From contig JBOGBH010000052.1 of NCBI GenBank assembly GCA_051656125.1, forward strand, positions 248,001-312,000: a stretch of DNA of 64,000 nucleotides, given 5' to 3'. Both the position numbers and the translations under genes were made by a program. Source of the stretch: CAMREV01 sp051656125. Lineage in GTDB: Bacteria > Bacillota_I > Bacilli_A > Mycoplasmatales > Mycoplasmoidaceae. The notes under the pieces were generated by a model. It saw only the letters and a program-made list of their open reading frames with translations, was not told the DNA's origin and made no database searches. How positions within the stretch are numbered: the first letter of the stretch is position 1; every line of letters starts with the position of its first letter. Below, one piece after another: positions 9,975 through 19,809 of this stretch.

Positions 9975-11130
9975 AATTTATCTCCTCTTTAGCAATTTTT
10001 AATTGATGATTTAATTCATCATTGTTGTTATTTACAAAATTCATTAGTTGAGAAATTTCTTTAGCAGAATAGTTTTTTGGTTTTGTATAAGTTACTATTG
10101 CTATTAAATCGCCTTTACTCTTAAATAAACCGCCATGTTTTATACCTTTACCTGATAAAGTAATTTCTTTTCCATTAGGTGTAGAAGGCTTTAATTTAAT
10201 TTCATCAATTCCATATGGAGTTGGAACTTTAACTGTTCCACCAGTTATTGCAGTAATTGGATCTACAAATAATTGAACAAAAATGTCATTTCCTTCTCTA
10301 TGAAAAATCTCACTTTTTTCAACAGCTACATGTAAGTATAAATTACCTTTAGCAGATTTATTTTGGTTACCCTTGTTTTCAACAACCATAGTTTGTCCAT
10401 TTTGAATGCCAGGAGTAATATCAATAGAAATTTTTGCTCTTTTTATAATTTGTTTTTTACCATTACATTTATCACATTTTTTTACAATTTTTTCACCAGT
10501 ACCCTTACAATCTGAACAAGTGTTTTGAAATTGCATGATTCCTAATAATGTTTTCTTTTGTGTTACTGTTACACCAGTACCATTACAAGTATCACAACTT
10601 ATAATTGAATCCTTTTCATTAGAAGCGCCCGTTCCATCACACTTATCACAATTTATTGAAATATCATATTCAAATTCTTTTGTAACACCAACAATTGATT
10701 CAACAAGACTTATCTTAATTTTCTTAACAATATCTAACCCAGAATCATTTTTAAAGTGTGACTTTCTAGATCCGCCAAAAATATCTCCAAAATTGCCAAA
10801 GATATCACCAAATATGTCTCCAAAGTTTTCCGTGAATCCTCCAAAGCTTCCGCTACCAAAATCTCCAAAACCTTCGAATCCTTCAAAACCGCCAAAGCCT
10901 CCAAATCCGCCTGGTTGATCTGATGCATCTCCGAATTGATCATATCTAGCTCTTTTATTTTGATCTGAAAGAACTTCATATGCCTTATTTATTTCTTTAA
11001 ACTTTTCTTCTGCATCTGGTGATTTGTTTTTATCAGGATGAAATTGCATAGCTTTTTTTCTAAAAGCATTTTTTATTTCACTTTCAGAAGCATTTCTTGA
11101 AACACCTAATATTTCATAATAGTCTGCCAT
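9961..11130 (-). CDS. dnaJ: Chaperone DnaJ
   Basis: A 389-residue type I Hsp40. The J domain covers residues 1-65 with HPD at 31-33. A Gly/Phe-rich linker spans about 73-120. Four zinc-finger repeats begin at Cys161, Cys179, Cys205 and Cys219. The last repeat is CDKCNGKK and has lost its final Gly-x-Gly. The C-terminal substrate domains follow, with GDLYLHV-type strands (here GNLYLHVAV). It is the first gene of a dnaJ-grpE operon behind a CIRCE-like element. A clear GGAG site precedes the ATG at 11130. Confidence 0.97.
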   Translation of the reverse strand: MADYYEILGVSRNASESEIKNAFRKKAMQFHPDKNKSPDAEEKFKEINKAYEVLSDQNKRARYDQFGDASDQPGGFGGFGGFEGFEGFGDFGSGSFGGFTENFGDIFGDIFGNFGDIFGGSRKSHFKNDSGLDIVKKIKISLVESIVGVTKEFEYDISINCDKCDGTGASNEKDSIISCDTCNGTGVTVTQKKTLLGIMQFQNTCSDCKGTGEKIVKKCDKCNGKKQIIKRAKISIDITPGIQNGQTMVVENKGNQNKSAKGNLYLHVAVEKSEIFHREGNDIFVQLFVDPITAITGGTVKVPTPYGIDEIKLKPSTPNGKEITLSGKGIKHGGLFKSKGDLIAIVTYTKPKNYSAKEISQLMNFVNNNNDELNHQLKIAKEEINFAKK

Positions 11131-11165
11131 TTTATACTCCTTTAAAAATTATTAATCTATATAAT

Positions 11166-11171
11166 ATTATC
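11166..11171 (-). promoter_or_regulatory. Extended -10 box of dnaJ
   Basis: GATAAT with an upstream TG (TGTGATAAT on the minus strand) forms an extended -10, about 36 bases before the dnaJ ATG. It overlaps the right arm of the CIRCE-like element, a position suited to repression by HrcA. Confidence 0.5.
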
Positions 11172-11193
11172 ACATAACCATTGAAAGTGCTAA
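11167..11193 (-). promoter_or_regulatory. Degenerate CIRCE (HrcA operator) before dnaJ
   Basis: On the minus strand, TTAGCACTT, a 9-base spacer and ATGTGATAA match the CIRCE consensus TTAGCACTC-N9-GAGTGCTAA. The left arm matches at 8 of 9 positions and the right arm at 6 of 9. Spacer length is exact. CIRCE is the HrcA-binding site of heat-shock operons (established knowledge). Function here is inferred. Confidence 0.65.
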
Positions 11194-11229
11194 TATTTTA
11201 AAAAATACAAGGAGTTTATATTTTTAAAA

Positions 11230-11590
11230 ATATTGGTTAGTAAATATAAGCCATATTTTGTACTTCAGAGAAGCGTTGATTATTTATCTATGTTACCATC
11301 GATTTTATAGATTCATTTATCCTAAAAAAGTTCCCCTACCAAATTTGGGTTTCTATCTTATGAAGTTTACCGCGTTTCACTTTATAACTTTCATTATAAT
11401 TTCGTCACTGTGGCACTTTATGAAATCTGCACCATATTTTTTTTAAAAAACTTAGGTCTTCATTCGTTGTTACTTTTACAAGTACTGGGTTTTATTTTTT
11501 ATATACCCACATAAACACTACTAACATCTCAGCTAGTGATAGTATGGACTTTCCTCTACACAATGTGCAGCAATCAACCTTTACTAACCA
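11230..11590 (-). ncRNA. rnpB: RNase P RNA (M1 RNA, type B-like)
   Basis: The minus strand holds GAGGAAAGTCC near its 5' end (P4 upstream strand). It also holds AAGTGCCACAGTGACG and GCGGTAAAC in the central core, then GGTAGGGGAAC. Near the 3' end is ACAAAATATGGCTTA, the P4 partner. The ends pair through a P1 helix, with GGTTAGTAAA near 11589 complementary to TTTACTAACC near 11240. Length is about 361 bases. The ends are estimated from P1 and from a -10 box just upstream. The RNA matures the 5' ends of tRNAs. Confidence 0.95.
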
Positions 11591-11595
11591 ATAAT

Positions 11596-11601
11596 ATTAT
11601 A
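11596..11601 (-). promoter_or_regulatory. -10 box of rnpB
   Basis: A perfect TATAAT on the minus strand ends about 6 bases before the predicted 5' end of the RNase P RNA. It lies in the 28-base gap after the kinase-like gene. No clear -35 is visible. Confidence 0.55.
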
Positions 11602-11618
11602 TATTAGCGATTTGTAAA

Positions 11619-12428
11619 TTAAAGATATTTATTCAATTTGTATATTGAATTCATTTTTTTTAAACATTTTTTACGATACTTAATTGTTTTATTGTCTTGT
11701 TTAGCAACAAAAGTTCATTGATAAGCAAAACATGCAGTTATAAAAATAAAATCTTTTAAAATATTTAAATCTATGTTTTCAATATTTGCTTGAATAAATT
11801 TTATTCATTTATTACTTATATTGTTTTCTCTTATAAAATTTGCTACATCAAAATAATTATCATTTAATCTTGATCATTCAAAATCAATAAAAATTATTTC
11901 ATTCCCATTAAAAAGAATATTCTTTTTTGATAAATCATTATGTGATAAAACTTTATCCAGATTTCTATATTTATTTACTAATGAAATATATTTATCTTTT
12001 ATTTTATTATCAATATTTTTGGCTTGATCCATATAAGCAAAATAATCATGAATCAATATTGAATCATTGTCTGTTATTATAGTTGAATGAAGTTTGTTAA
12101 TTTTTTCACAAATTAACTTTATTTTTTTCTTTTTATTAAAAACTAATGACAGAATTTTCCCATCAATTCATTTTTTAATAAAATTTCCAGTTTCATCATA
12201 ATATACAATATTTTCATCTTTAATAAGTTTTAAAATTTTTAACTCATTTTTTCTATCAACTACTTCATTTAATCCAGAAAATCTTATTTGTCATTTTAAA
12301 TTATCATTGGTAATTAAAAAAAATGACTTATTAGTAAAGCCATGATGAATTTCTTTTATTGATTTGATATCATCTTTTTCATAATTAGTATTTTTAATAA
12401 AAAAAAGATTTGCATCATTATTTGTCAT
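11619..12428 (-). CDS. Choline kinase / aminoglycoside phosphotransferase-family kinase
   Basis: A 269-residue kinase of the choline/ethanolamine kinase (LicA-like) family. The N-terminus HHGFTNKSFFLI matches the family GGxTNxxy motif. WQIRFSGLNE matches the yvlRxpG strand. The catalytic loop LSHNDLSKKNILF is Brenner's HxDxxxxN motif and IDFEWS supplies the metal-binding Asp. All catalytic residues appear intact, so it should phosphorylate a small alcohol, perhaps choline for lipid head groups. The substrate is inference. The ATG at 12428 follows the preceding stop by 1 base. The coding frame is open further upstream but lacks a better start. Confidence 0.75.
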
Positions 12429-12429
12429 T

Positions 12430-13641
12430 TTATTTTCTTTCAAGTGGCATTGATAAATATAAATCATTTTCATTGAAAGTAACATTTTCATATGAATGAT
12501 GAACAATTTTACCATTAAGAATTGTGATTATTGGTACACCTCATAATCTTTTACCTTCGTGTGGAGTTCATTTCGCATTTGAAATAATATCATTGTTAGT
12601 GATGTATCAAAATCTTTCTGGATCAATTACTGTTAAATCAGCATAATTTCCTACTTCAATTTTTCCTCTTCTATCTATATTTAATATTTCGCTTATGTTT
12701 TCACATAAAACTTTAGATAAAATATCAGTTCTTATATTTGAAAATCAAGCTAATTCAAACATTAGTGGAACTAAAGTTTCTGATGAAGGAATACCAATTT
12801 TATTTAGTTCATATTTTTCTCATAACATATATGGAGAGTGGTTAGAATAAACAATGTCAATTAAACCTCTTTTAAGTGAATCAATAAAGAATTGAACATT
12901 TGTGACATTGCTATAGCCAGAGCTGATTAAAAGTCTCTTTTCATCTATGCAATTTCTTATCATTTCTTTATAAATAAAAAATAAGTTTACATCGAATGCA
13001 ATATAGAAATTAAAACCTTCCATTTTAAAATTAGTAATTCTTGCTATTTCATTAGGGCTATTAATGTCATAGAAACAGATTTTATAATTGTTTTTTGGAA
13101 CATATTTTAAAAAGTGATTAATTCCAGGATCTTTCATTGATACAAAAAGAACTTTAGACTGTTTTTGAATTTCAAATATTCTTGATTGAAATCATTTTCA
13201 ATATTCTATATCATCTTCTTCAACATTAATCGCTCCGATATTTAATGTATTAAACATAAAATAATTTTTATCACTATAGTCATTAAAAAAGTCTATTACA
13301 GATGATTCACCTAAATTTACAATTGAGTTTTCATTTATAAAGTTTATGTCATAAGAGTTTTGAAGATCTAAATTATTTTCAACATTAATTAGTGAAGTGA
13401 TTCCACCCTTTAAGAAAGATTTAGACTCATTCGAAATTTTTTCCTTATCACTAAATGTATTAAAAATATTTTGACTTAAATCAATAATTCCAGGAAAAAC
13501 TAACTTTCTTTCTAAGTCAAATTCAACATCTGGTCTAACTCTTATTATATTTGGTGAAATTTCTGTGAATATATTGTCCTCAATTAAAATATTAACTTTT
13601 TTGTAGTTTGGAAGTGTACAGTTTTTTAATAAAATTTTCAT
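12430..13641 (-). CDS. Dihydroorotase/amidohydrolase-like protein lacking metal ligands
   Basis: A 403-residue protein with the layout of cyclic amidohydrolases (dihydroorotase/allantoinase type). An N-terminal composite beta-sandwich leads to FPGIIDLSQ, then a barrel, then a C-terminal region reading GKIEVGNYADLTVIDPE, which is diagnostic. The metal-binding HxH that normally follows PGxID is replaced by SQN. The catalytic Asp-His motif appears as SNHSPY. The enzyme therefore probably cannot bind the usual zinc pair. No other de novo pyrimidine genes are nearby. It precedes the kinase-like gene by 1 base, so the two are probably co-translated. The family call is fairly sure; the activity is unknown. 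Confidence 0.65.
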
Positions 13642-13768
13642 AGTTGTTTACCTTTTTCTTTTATAGTATTATAAAAAAGTGTAATTATCAAGTATTAATA
13701 AAAAAATATTATTTTTATTAAAAAAAATAGTTTAAATATATAATATATTTGTTTAATGATATATTATT

Positions 13769-13842
13769 GCAGATGTAGTTTAATGGTAGAACACAACCTT
13801 GCCAAGGTTGATACGCGGGTTCGATTCCCGTCATCTGCTCCA
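13769..13842 (+). tRNA. trnG: tRNA-Gly (GCC)
   Basis: A cloverleaf with acceptor GCAGATG/CATCTGC and D arm GTTTAATGGTAGAAC. The anticodon stem is CAACC/GGTTG around loop TTGCCAA. The T arm is CGGGTTCGATTCCCG, and CCA is encoded at 13840-13842. The anticodon is GCC. It is transcribed alone on the plus strand and ends before a strong hairpin. Confidence 0.98.
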
Positions 13843-13850
13843 TTTAAAAT

Positions 13851-13888
13851 AAAATAAAAAAAATAGTTGGTGCTATTTTTTTTATTTT
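13851..13888. terminator. Perfect 16-bp bidirectional terminator
   Basis: The arms at 13851-13866 and 13873-13888 are perfect inverted copies with a 6-base loop and T-rich ends on both strands. It lies between tRNA-Gly (plus) and ptsI (minus), directly abutting the ptsI stop codon at 13889. Confidence 0.8.
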
Positions 13889-15622
13889 TTATATTTTAAT
13901 GTTTAATTTCTTTAAAAAATCATCAACCAATTTATTAACTTCTTCTTCAGTTCCACATGTTAGAGCTTTATTTGCTAATTCTACACAATCAGAATGTTTT
14001 ATTTTTGAAATCAAGTATTTTGCCTTAGGAATTGATGATGCAGACATCGATAGTGCATCTAGTCCTGTTTTGCCTAAACCTAATAGTAATGGAATTGATT
14101 TTACATCTCCTGCCATTTCACCACACATAGCTGCTCACTTATTGTGTTTTTTAGCACCAAGAATTGTAGAATTAATCAATCTTAATAATGATGGATTATT
14201 TGGCTGGTATAAGTATTTAATTTTTTCAGACATTCTATCTACAGCAAAAGAATATTGAATTAGATCATTAGTTCCAATTGAAAAGAAATCAGCATGTTCA
14301 GCAAACTTGTCAGCAAGCATGGCAGCAGAAGGAATTTCTATCATCATTCCTATTTCAATGTCATCAGAAACCTTATGCCCTTCTTTTTTTAATTCTTCAA
14401 TTCACTTTAATGTATAACTCTTAGCTTTAACAAATTCATCAATTGTCGCTATCATCGGGAACATTATACCTAATTTACCATGTATCGATGCTCTTGCAAG
14501 TGCTCTAATTTGAGTTTTAAATATTTCTATATTATCTAAACAAAATCTAATTGCTCTATATCCTAGGAATGGATTTTCTTCTTTAGCAAATTTATAGTAT
14601 TTTAAATTTTTGTCACCACCAATATCAAGAGTTCTAACAACAATTAATTGTTCTTTATTTTTAGATAAAACATATTTATATGATTCATATTGTTCATCTT
14701 CTGTTGGTCACTTATCATTATCCATATATAAGAATTCGCTTCTATATAATCCAACACCTTCAGCACCAAAACTTTCTAAATTATCAGAATCTTCAGGAGT
14801 TCCAATATTAGCTTCAACTAAAACTGAATGGCCATCTAAAGTAATTGCTTTTTTGTCTTTGTATTTAATTAGCTCTTTATTAAAAGTTTCAAAAGCAATT
14901 TTTTTATCTTTTCATTCTTGCAAATTTTCTGGATTTATCTCAACTATTCCGTCATCACCATCAATAGCAATAATGTCATTTTCATCTACAACTTCAGTTA
15001 TATTTTTCAAACCTAAAATAGCTGGAATACCTAATGTTCTTGCCATTATTGCAGCATGAGAAGTTCTTCCCCCAATATTAGTTAAAAAACCTTTTACAAA
15101 ATCTTTATTTAAAATAGCTGTTTCAGATGGAGTTAAATCATCTGCAACTATAATAACTTCTTCTTTTATAGACATTAAATCATGAATTTGAATACCAAAA
15201 AAATTATATAGTACTCTATTTTTAACATCTAAAACATCGCTTGCTCTTTCTTTAAAATAAGCATCATCCATACTATTAAAAATATTGTAAATATTAGAAA
15301 AAACTTTATCGATAATGTAAGCACCATTTTTCTTTTCATTTTCTAAAATATTATTAATTTCATTTAAAATTTCTGGATCATCCAAAATTTGAATATGTGC
15401 ATCAAATACACTTGCTTTATCTTCCCCTATTTTTTTAATTGAAATTTGTTTTATTTCATTTATTTGTTTTTTAGATTTTTCTAGAGAATCATTAATTAAA
15501 TTTAGTTCGTTTTTAACGTCTTTTGTTAATTCTTCAGTTATGTTTAACTTTTCTTTTTTTATAATAAAAGGTTTTGCAAAAGATATTCCTGAACTTGCTC
15601 CAACACCTATTAATTTTTTCAT
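13889..15622 (-). CDS. ptsI: PTS enzyme I (phosphoenolpyruvate-protein phosphotransferase)
   Basis: A 577-residue general component of sugar phosphotransferase systems. It transfers phosphate from PEP to HPr in the cytoplasm. The phosphorylated His189 sits in GGRTSHAAIMAR. The PEP-binding barrel shows the SIGTNDLIQY stretch, and the catalytic Cys500 is in MCGEMAGD. Length is normal. Several UGA Trp codons are present. It stands alone with its own upstream intergenic region and ends at a strong terminator. No hpr gene is adjacent. Confidence 0.97.
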
Positions 15623-15719
15623 AATAATATCCTTTTATATTAATAATACAAATATAATTTTATACTAAAAAATATTTTATTAATAATATTTAAGGGTTAA
15701 TTTACTTATTTTTAATTTC

Positions 15720-16868
15720 TTAATGGTTATCAAATGAAAATAATTCTTTTCTATAGTATGAATATTGCTTATTTACTAATTCAATTTCTTTTGGTAAACC
15801 TTCGGCTAAATTGCTAATTAAGTTTTCAAATTTATCTAATATATTTACAATTTCTTTTTGTTTTTCGATTGAGGGTAGTGGGACTAAAATTTTCCCTATG
15901 ATACTAGCTGATACCATTGGAATTGCTGAACCAACTGAAAATATTTTTTTTGAATGATTTTTTAAATAATAGTACAAGTATTTTGTAATAGCAATATTAT
16001 TGTCTACATCAATTAACCCACAGTGAGAGGAAATATTAAATTTTCCATTTCTGTAAAATATTGTTCCTGCGTTAGAACCATCTGTAGTTCATGTTAAATA
16101 TTCTCCATAAAAGGCAAAATAATTAATGTTCCCTATATTTCCATCTAGTGATGTTTGTGATGAATAAACAGGATAGGGTCCTTTATTTTTAATAATAAAA
16201 TCTTTAGTTATTGCAATGCCTCTTTTTAAATTTGCAATTTCCGAAATTTTTTTAATATTATTAGAATTTAAATTCATTAAATAATTCATATAATACTTAT
16301 ATTGTTTTTTTCGATTGGTTAATTCTCTGGTTAATTCATCAAATTTGTCCAATATTCTGATAATCTTTCTTTGCACATCAATTGGAGGAATGTTAATTTC
16401 CATCTCAAGAATTGATTTCATATCCGGGTGTTTAATTGATGATCCACGATAAAATTTTTCAATCAATTTGTTTTTTTCAATAAAAAAATAATATAGGTAT
16501 TTAGTTAGCAATATATTTTCATCAAATGATTTGCACACCCTATTATCTGTTGTAACAAAATATCCATTATGATACTTTATAATTGCTTTACCACCACCTG
16601 GTATTGTAATTACCTCGCCATTATGCAAATATTTTCCTGCTTTTTCAATTGATGTAAATCCATCAAATTTTCCAGTAGATAGTATTCTTACATTAGAATT
16701 ATTAGCATCATAAAAATCATTAACAAAAATATCTTTTAAATTTTTTGATGTCATATATGAAATCTTAAAAACATTTTTTTGCTTAAAATTTTCTACTTCT
16801 TGAAATTTTTTGTCTCATGAAGTAACTTCTCAAATTTTTTTATAATTTGCTATATTAGAATTAATCAA
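15720..16868 (-). CDS. hsdS: Type I restriction-modification specificity subunit (orphan HsdS)
   Basis: A 382-residue DNA-recognition subunit. Two target-recognition domains each end in a conserved helical spacer: PPIDVQRKIIRILDKFDEL at about residues 170-190 and PLPSIEKQKEIVNILDKF near residue 335. The start is taken as TTG at 16868, which has an AGAGG site 6 bases upstream and yields NYKKIWEVTSWDKKF, a typical HsdS N-terminus. The first ATG at 16754 would remove 38 conserved residues. No hsdM or hsdR is nearby. Mycoplasmas often keep spare hsdS genes that recombine to change methylation specificity (established knowledge). Confidence 0.88.
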
Positions 16869-16928
16869 ATTAGACCTCTATTTTCTTATTATAAATTCTT
16901 TTAAAAATTTTATAGAAATATTTACAAA

Positions 16929-17942
16929 CTAGTTTTGAACAACATTATTTGATTTGTCTATAATTGCTTTTTTAATATCATTGTAAATATTTTCATTATC
17001 TGTTAAGAATTTAGATATTTGGGCTCTACCTTGACACATTTTTATGTCATTATAGTAATATCATGAACCTGCTTTTTTAATTATTTCATAATCAATAGAA
17101 AAGTTTATTATTTCATTTTTGTAATCAAAACCAGTTCCAAAAAATATGTCTATGTAACACACTTTTAAAGGTGGGGCTAATTTATTTTTTGAAACAGTTA
17201 CTTTAGACTTTATTCCAATTATTTCATTTCCAGATTTTATTAACTCTGCTTTTCTAATTTCTAATCTAATTGAAGAAAAAAACTTAAGTGCTCTACCACC
17301 AGTTGTAACTTCTGGATTACCAAAAACTACACCTATTTTTTCTCTAACTTGGTTTATAAAAATAACAGTTGTATTACTTTTTGCAATACTTGCTTGAATC
17401 ATTCTAAGACCTTTAGACATTAGTCTTGCATGGGCGCCCATATTTTGGTCATATACTTCACCATTTAATTCAGATTCAGGAATTAAAGCAGCAACAGAAT
17501 CAACAACTATTAAGTCAACTTCATTTGTTTTTAATAAAGCATCCATAACATAAAATGCTTGTTCACCAGAATCAGGTTGAGATAAAAGCATTTTGGATAA
17601 ATCTACTCCAATTTTTTTACAATAAATTCCATCTAAAGCATTTTCAGCATCAATATATGCAACTCTACCATTGTTTTTTTGACATTCAGCAACACATTGT
17701 AATGCAACTGTAGTTTTACCACTTGATTCATTACCATATATTTCAATAATTCTACCCTTAGGAAAACCTTTAATTCCTAATGCATTATCTAATGTGATGC
17801 TGCCAGTTGAAATAACATCTCCATCCCAAGTTGCTTTATCTTCAAGATATTTAAGAGTTCCAGTTCCAAATTTTTTTTCGATATTTTTTATTGTATCTTT
17901 TAGAACTTCTTCTTTAATTTCTTCTTTGACTTCTTTTTTCAT
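16929..17942 (-). CDS. recA: Recombinase RecA
   Basis: A 337-residue recombinase for strand exchange and repair. A charged Lys/Glu N-terminal leader is followed by Walker A GNESSGKT at 70-77 (Pro of GPESSGKT replaced by Asn). MSKGLRMIQASIAKS, the L1-like region, and INQVREKIGVVFGNPEVTTGGRALKF (L2 region) are both recognisable. The C-terminus is reached through one UGA Trp codon. It follows cinA by 41 bases, the same neighbourhood as the cinA-recA unit of streptococci. The ribosome site lies in a small hairpin. Confidence 0.97.
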
Positions 17943-17947
17943 AATTC

Positions 17948-17964
17948 TCCTATGTAATATAGGA
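17948..17964 (-). promoter_or_regulatory. Hairpin covering the recA ribosome-binding site
   Basis: The mRNA would carry TCCTAT, a 5-base loop and ATAGGA immediately before the recA ATG. The second arm includes the AGGAG Shine-Dalgarno. A six-pair stem could lower translation initiation. Only the pairing is seen; regulation is inference. Confidence 0.4.
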
Positions 17965-17983
17965 TATGTATTGTAAAAAATAT

Positions 17984-18475
17984 TTATTCAATATTCAATA
18001 AAGATTTATGAAGTTCTTCTAAAATCTTTTGTGAAAGAATAATATTATTTTTTTCTTTTCCATTGTCTGGAATTATCATTTCAAAATCGTAAATCATTTC
18101 ATCAATAATTATACAAAAATATACTGTACCACTAGCTTTGCCTTCAACTTCAAAAGATTCAATATTTGAAGTAATTCCTAATGCTATTTTTGTTTTTAAT
18201 TTGTTTTTTATTCCATATGCCATTTCAATGGCAACTTCTTTTGAAATAGGACCATATTTTTCTAAAGTAAGTGTTTTTACTGAACATAAATTTTCTTTTG
18301 AAATTTTACTATTAGCAATAACCCCGCCTTTAAATATTTGCGATTTATTTACTTCATCATTCATAAAGAAAGATGAATTTATTAAAGAGTTTGTCGAAGA
18401 TTCAGCAATTGAAATATCTCAATTTTTTTCCAAAATTATTTTAGATATTTCATTTATTAAGTTTTTATTTTGCAT
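17984..18475 (-). CDS. cinA: CinA C-terminal domain protein (nicotinamide-nucleotide amidase-like)
   Basis: A 163-residue stand-alone CinA_C/PncC-type protein. It shows SIAESSTNS (family TxAESCTGG), FKGGVIANSK (family GGVVaYsn), and GPISKEVAIEMAYG (family GavSxeVAxxMAxG). A C-terminal GTVYFCIIID strand follows. PncC hydrolyses NMN to NaMN (family knowledge). The Gly-Gly of the active-site loop is replaced by Asn-Ser, and the TGIAGP loop appears as GITSNI. Activity is therefore uncertain. It is upstream of recA and probably co-transcribed with it. Confidence 0.75.
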
Positions 18476-18523
18476 ACATTCTCCAAAAATTATATTTACT
18501 TATATATTATATTACATAATGAT

Positions 18524-18769
18524 CTATAAAATTTTAATATCTTTAACTTCTTCAATTTCCGTCGTAAGGATTTCTTTTACACCTTCATTGTAAGTATTAT
18601 CTACTAGATGACATCCAACACATGCTCCACCCAGTTTGATTGATACAATACCTGTTTCTAAATCAAAATCAACAAAATCTAGATCTCCACCATCCATAGA
18701 GACATAGTATCTAATTTCTTCAATAATTTCTTTAATTTCATCAACTATTTCTTTTTTAGAACGTGCCAT
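18524..18769 (-). CDS. nifU: NifU-like iron-sulfur scaffold protein
   Basis: An 81-residue NFU domain. It contains the conserved MDGGDL segment (family aHGGdv) and a CVGC pair at Cys50 and Cys53 within LGGACVGC, the cluster-binding CxxC. Such proteins carry or transfer iron-sulfur clusters (family knowledge). No SufS/SufU genes are nearby in the window. Its promoter region is shared with the divergent S1-domain gene. Confidence 0.85.
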   Translation of the reverse strand: MARSKKEIVDEIKEIIEEIRYYVSMDGGDLDFVDFDLETGIVSIKLGGACVGCHLVDNTYNEGVKEILTTEIEEVKDIKIL

Positions 18770-18827
18770 ATTACTTTACCTTTTTTATTTTTATTAATTA
18801 TATTATAATAATCATAGAGACTAATAT

Positions 18828-19142
18828 ATGAAAAAAGTTGTAATTGGTAAAGTAACTAGCATTAAAAAAGATGAATTAGTTGTTTTAGTTAATGATACTA
18901 GTTGTAAATGCGCTAAAAAAGATATATCTGACTATAATTGTAATTTGGAATTAATGTTTACTATTAATAGAAGATATAAATTTTTAGTATTAAAAAATGA
19001 AGATAATACTGTTTTTCTATCTTATAAAGCTGGTAGACCAAAATTACTTAAAAATAGAAATTGTCCAATTCCAACAATATCAGGATTTAAAAATCTTGCA
19101 AATGATTTTCACAAAAATTTAAAAAATTATAAATTAGACTAA
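18828..19142 (+). CDS. S1-domain RNA-binding protein (YugI/CvfD-like)
   Basis: A 104-residue protein. Residues 1-70 look like one S1 RNA-binding domain, beginning KVVIGKVTSIKKDELVVLV (family GxVxxIxxxGaxV). The tail contains TISGFKNLAND, resembling the SGF-x-x-L motif at the end of Bacillus YugI-type proteins. Those proteins associate with ribosomes or mRNA. The acidic or aromatic RNA-binding residues are poorly conserved, so the call is tentative. It overlaps the 3' end of the convergent mtnN gene by 9 bases. Confidence 0.55.
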   Translation: MKKVVIGKVTSIKKDELVVLVNDTSCKCAKKDISDYNCNLELMFTINRRYKFLVLKNEDNTVFLSYKAGRPKLLKNRNCPIPTISGFKNLANDFHKNLKNYKLD

Positions 19143-19808
19143 TTTAATTATTAATTTAATTAGTCTAGATATTTTCTTTCTATTCAAATTATGATTAATT
19201 TTAAATTGTTTTTCAGATGAAGGTTGGTTTATTAAATCTGATACGACTTTAAATGAAATAAAATTAATTTTATTTTTATTACAAACATTAGCAATTGATC
19301 AAGCTTCCATGTCTATAACATCAATTTTTTCTTCCTTAAATATTAAATATTTTTTATAATTTTTGCTCGAAATGAAACTATCACCTGAAGCTACATTTCC
19401 TTTTTTTATTTCAAAATCTTTTTTTATTGCATTTATAAATTTTTTTGAGTTATTAAATGAAAAAAAATTATCTTTTTCTTTTGCCATTTGTCCTATTTTA
19501 TAGTTAAATGCTGTTAAATCTACATCGTAAGAAAAAAACTTATTGCATATAACAAGGTCATTTATTTTTAAATCATCTGAAAATGCTCCTGCCGTACCAA
19601 TATTAATTATTTTTTTTACTTTAAATGATGTAATTAAATTGTAAGTAGAAATTGCAGAGTTAACTTTACCTATTCCAGAATATGTGAAGACTATTTTTTT
19701 GTCATATATGAAAAATTTGTTGTTGTTTTTTATTTCTTCAGTAATTTTAGATTTCATTTCTTTATCAAAAATGAATTCACTTTCCATTGCTATTATTATT
19801 CCAATCAT
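19134..19808 (-). CDS. mtnN: 5'-methylthioadenosine/S-adenosylhomocysteine nucleosidase
   Basis: A 224-residue nucleosidase that cleaves MTA and SAH. It opens MIGIIIAMESEF with the catalytic-acid Glu region. VFTYSGIGKVNSA and NIGTAGAFS form the ribose-binding loops. VIDMEAWSIANV is the Met-Glu motif that contacts ribose, and FKVVSDLI carries the catalytic Asp. It is the third gene of a yqeH-nadD/yqeK-mtnN unit. Its stop codon lies in an inverted repeat shared with the convergent S1 gene. Confidence 0.93.
19135..19167. terminator. Bidirectional hairpin at S1/mtnN 3' ends
   Basis: AGACTAATTTAATT and AATTTAATTAGTCT are inverted copies with one mismatch and a 3-base loop. The element contains the stop codons of both convergent genes. 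It is AT-rich and lacks a long U-run, so terminator function is likely rather than certain. Confidence 0.5.
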
Positions 19809-19809
19809 A

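Noticed and set aside
10535..10918. Pro-rich plus-strand open frame opposite dnaJ
   Set aside because: Its Pro/Ser repeats mirror the Gly/Phe-rich linker of DnaJ on the other strand.
11258..11446. Plus-strand open frame in the gap after dnaJ
   Set aside because: It lies within the RNase P RNA gene, whose conserved core motifs explain the sequence on the minus strand.
12430..13641. Part of a pyrimidine biosynthesis pathway
   Set aside because: No carA/B, pyrB, pyrD, pyrE or pyrF genes are seen nearby and metal ligands are lost; pyrG alone only makes CTP from UTP.
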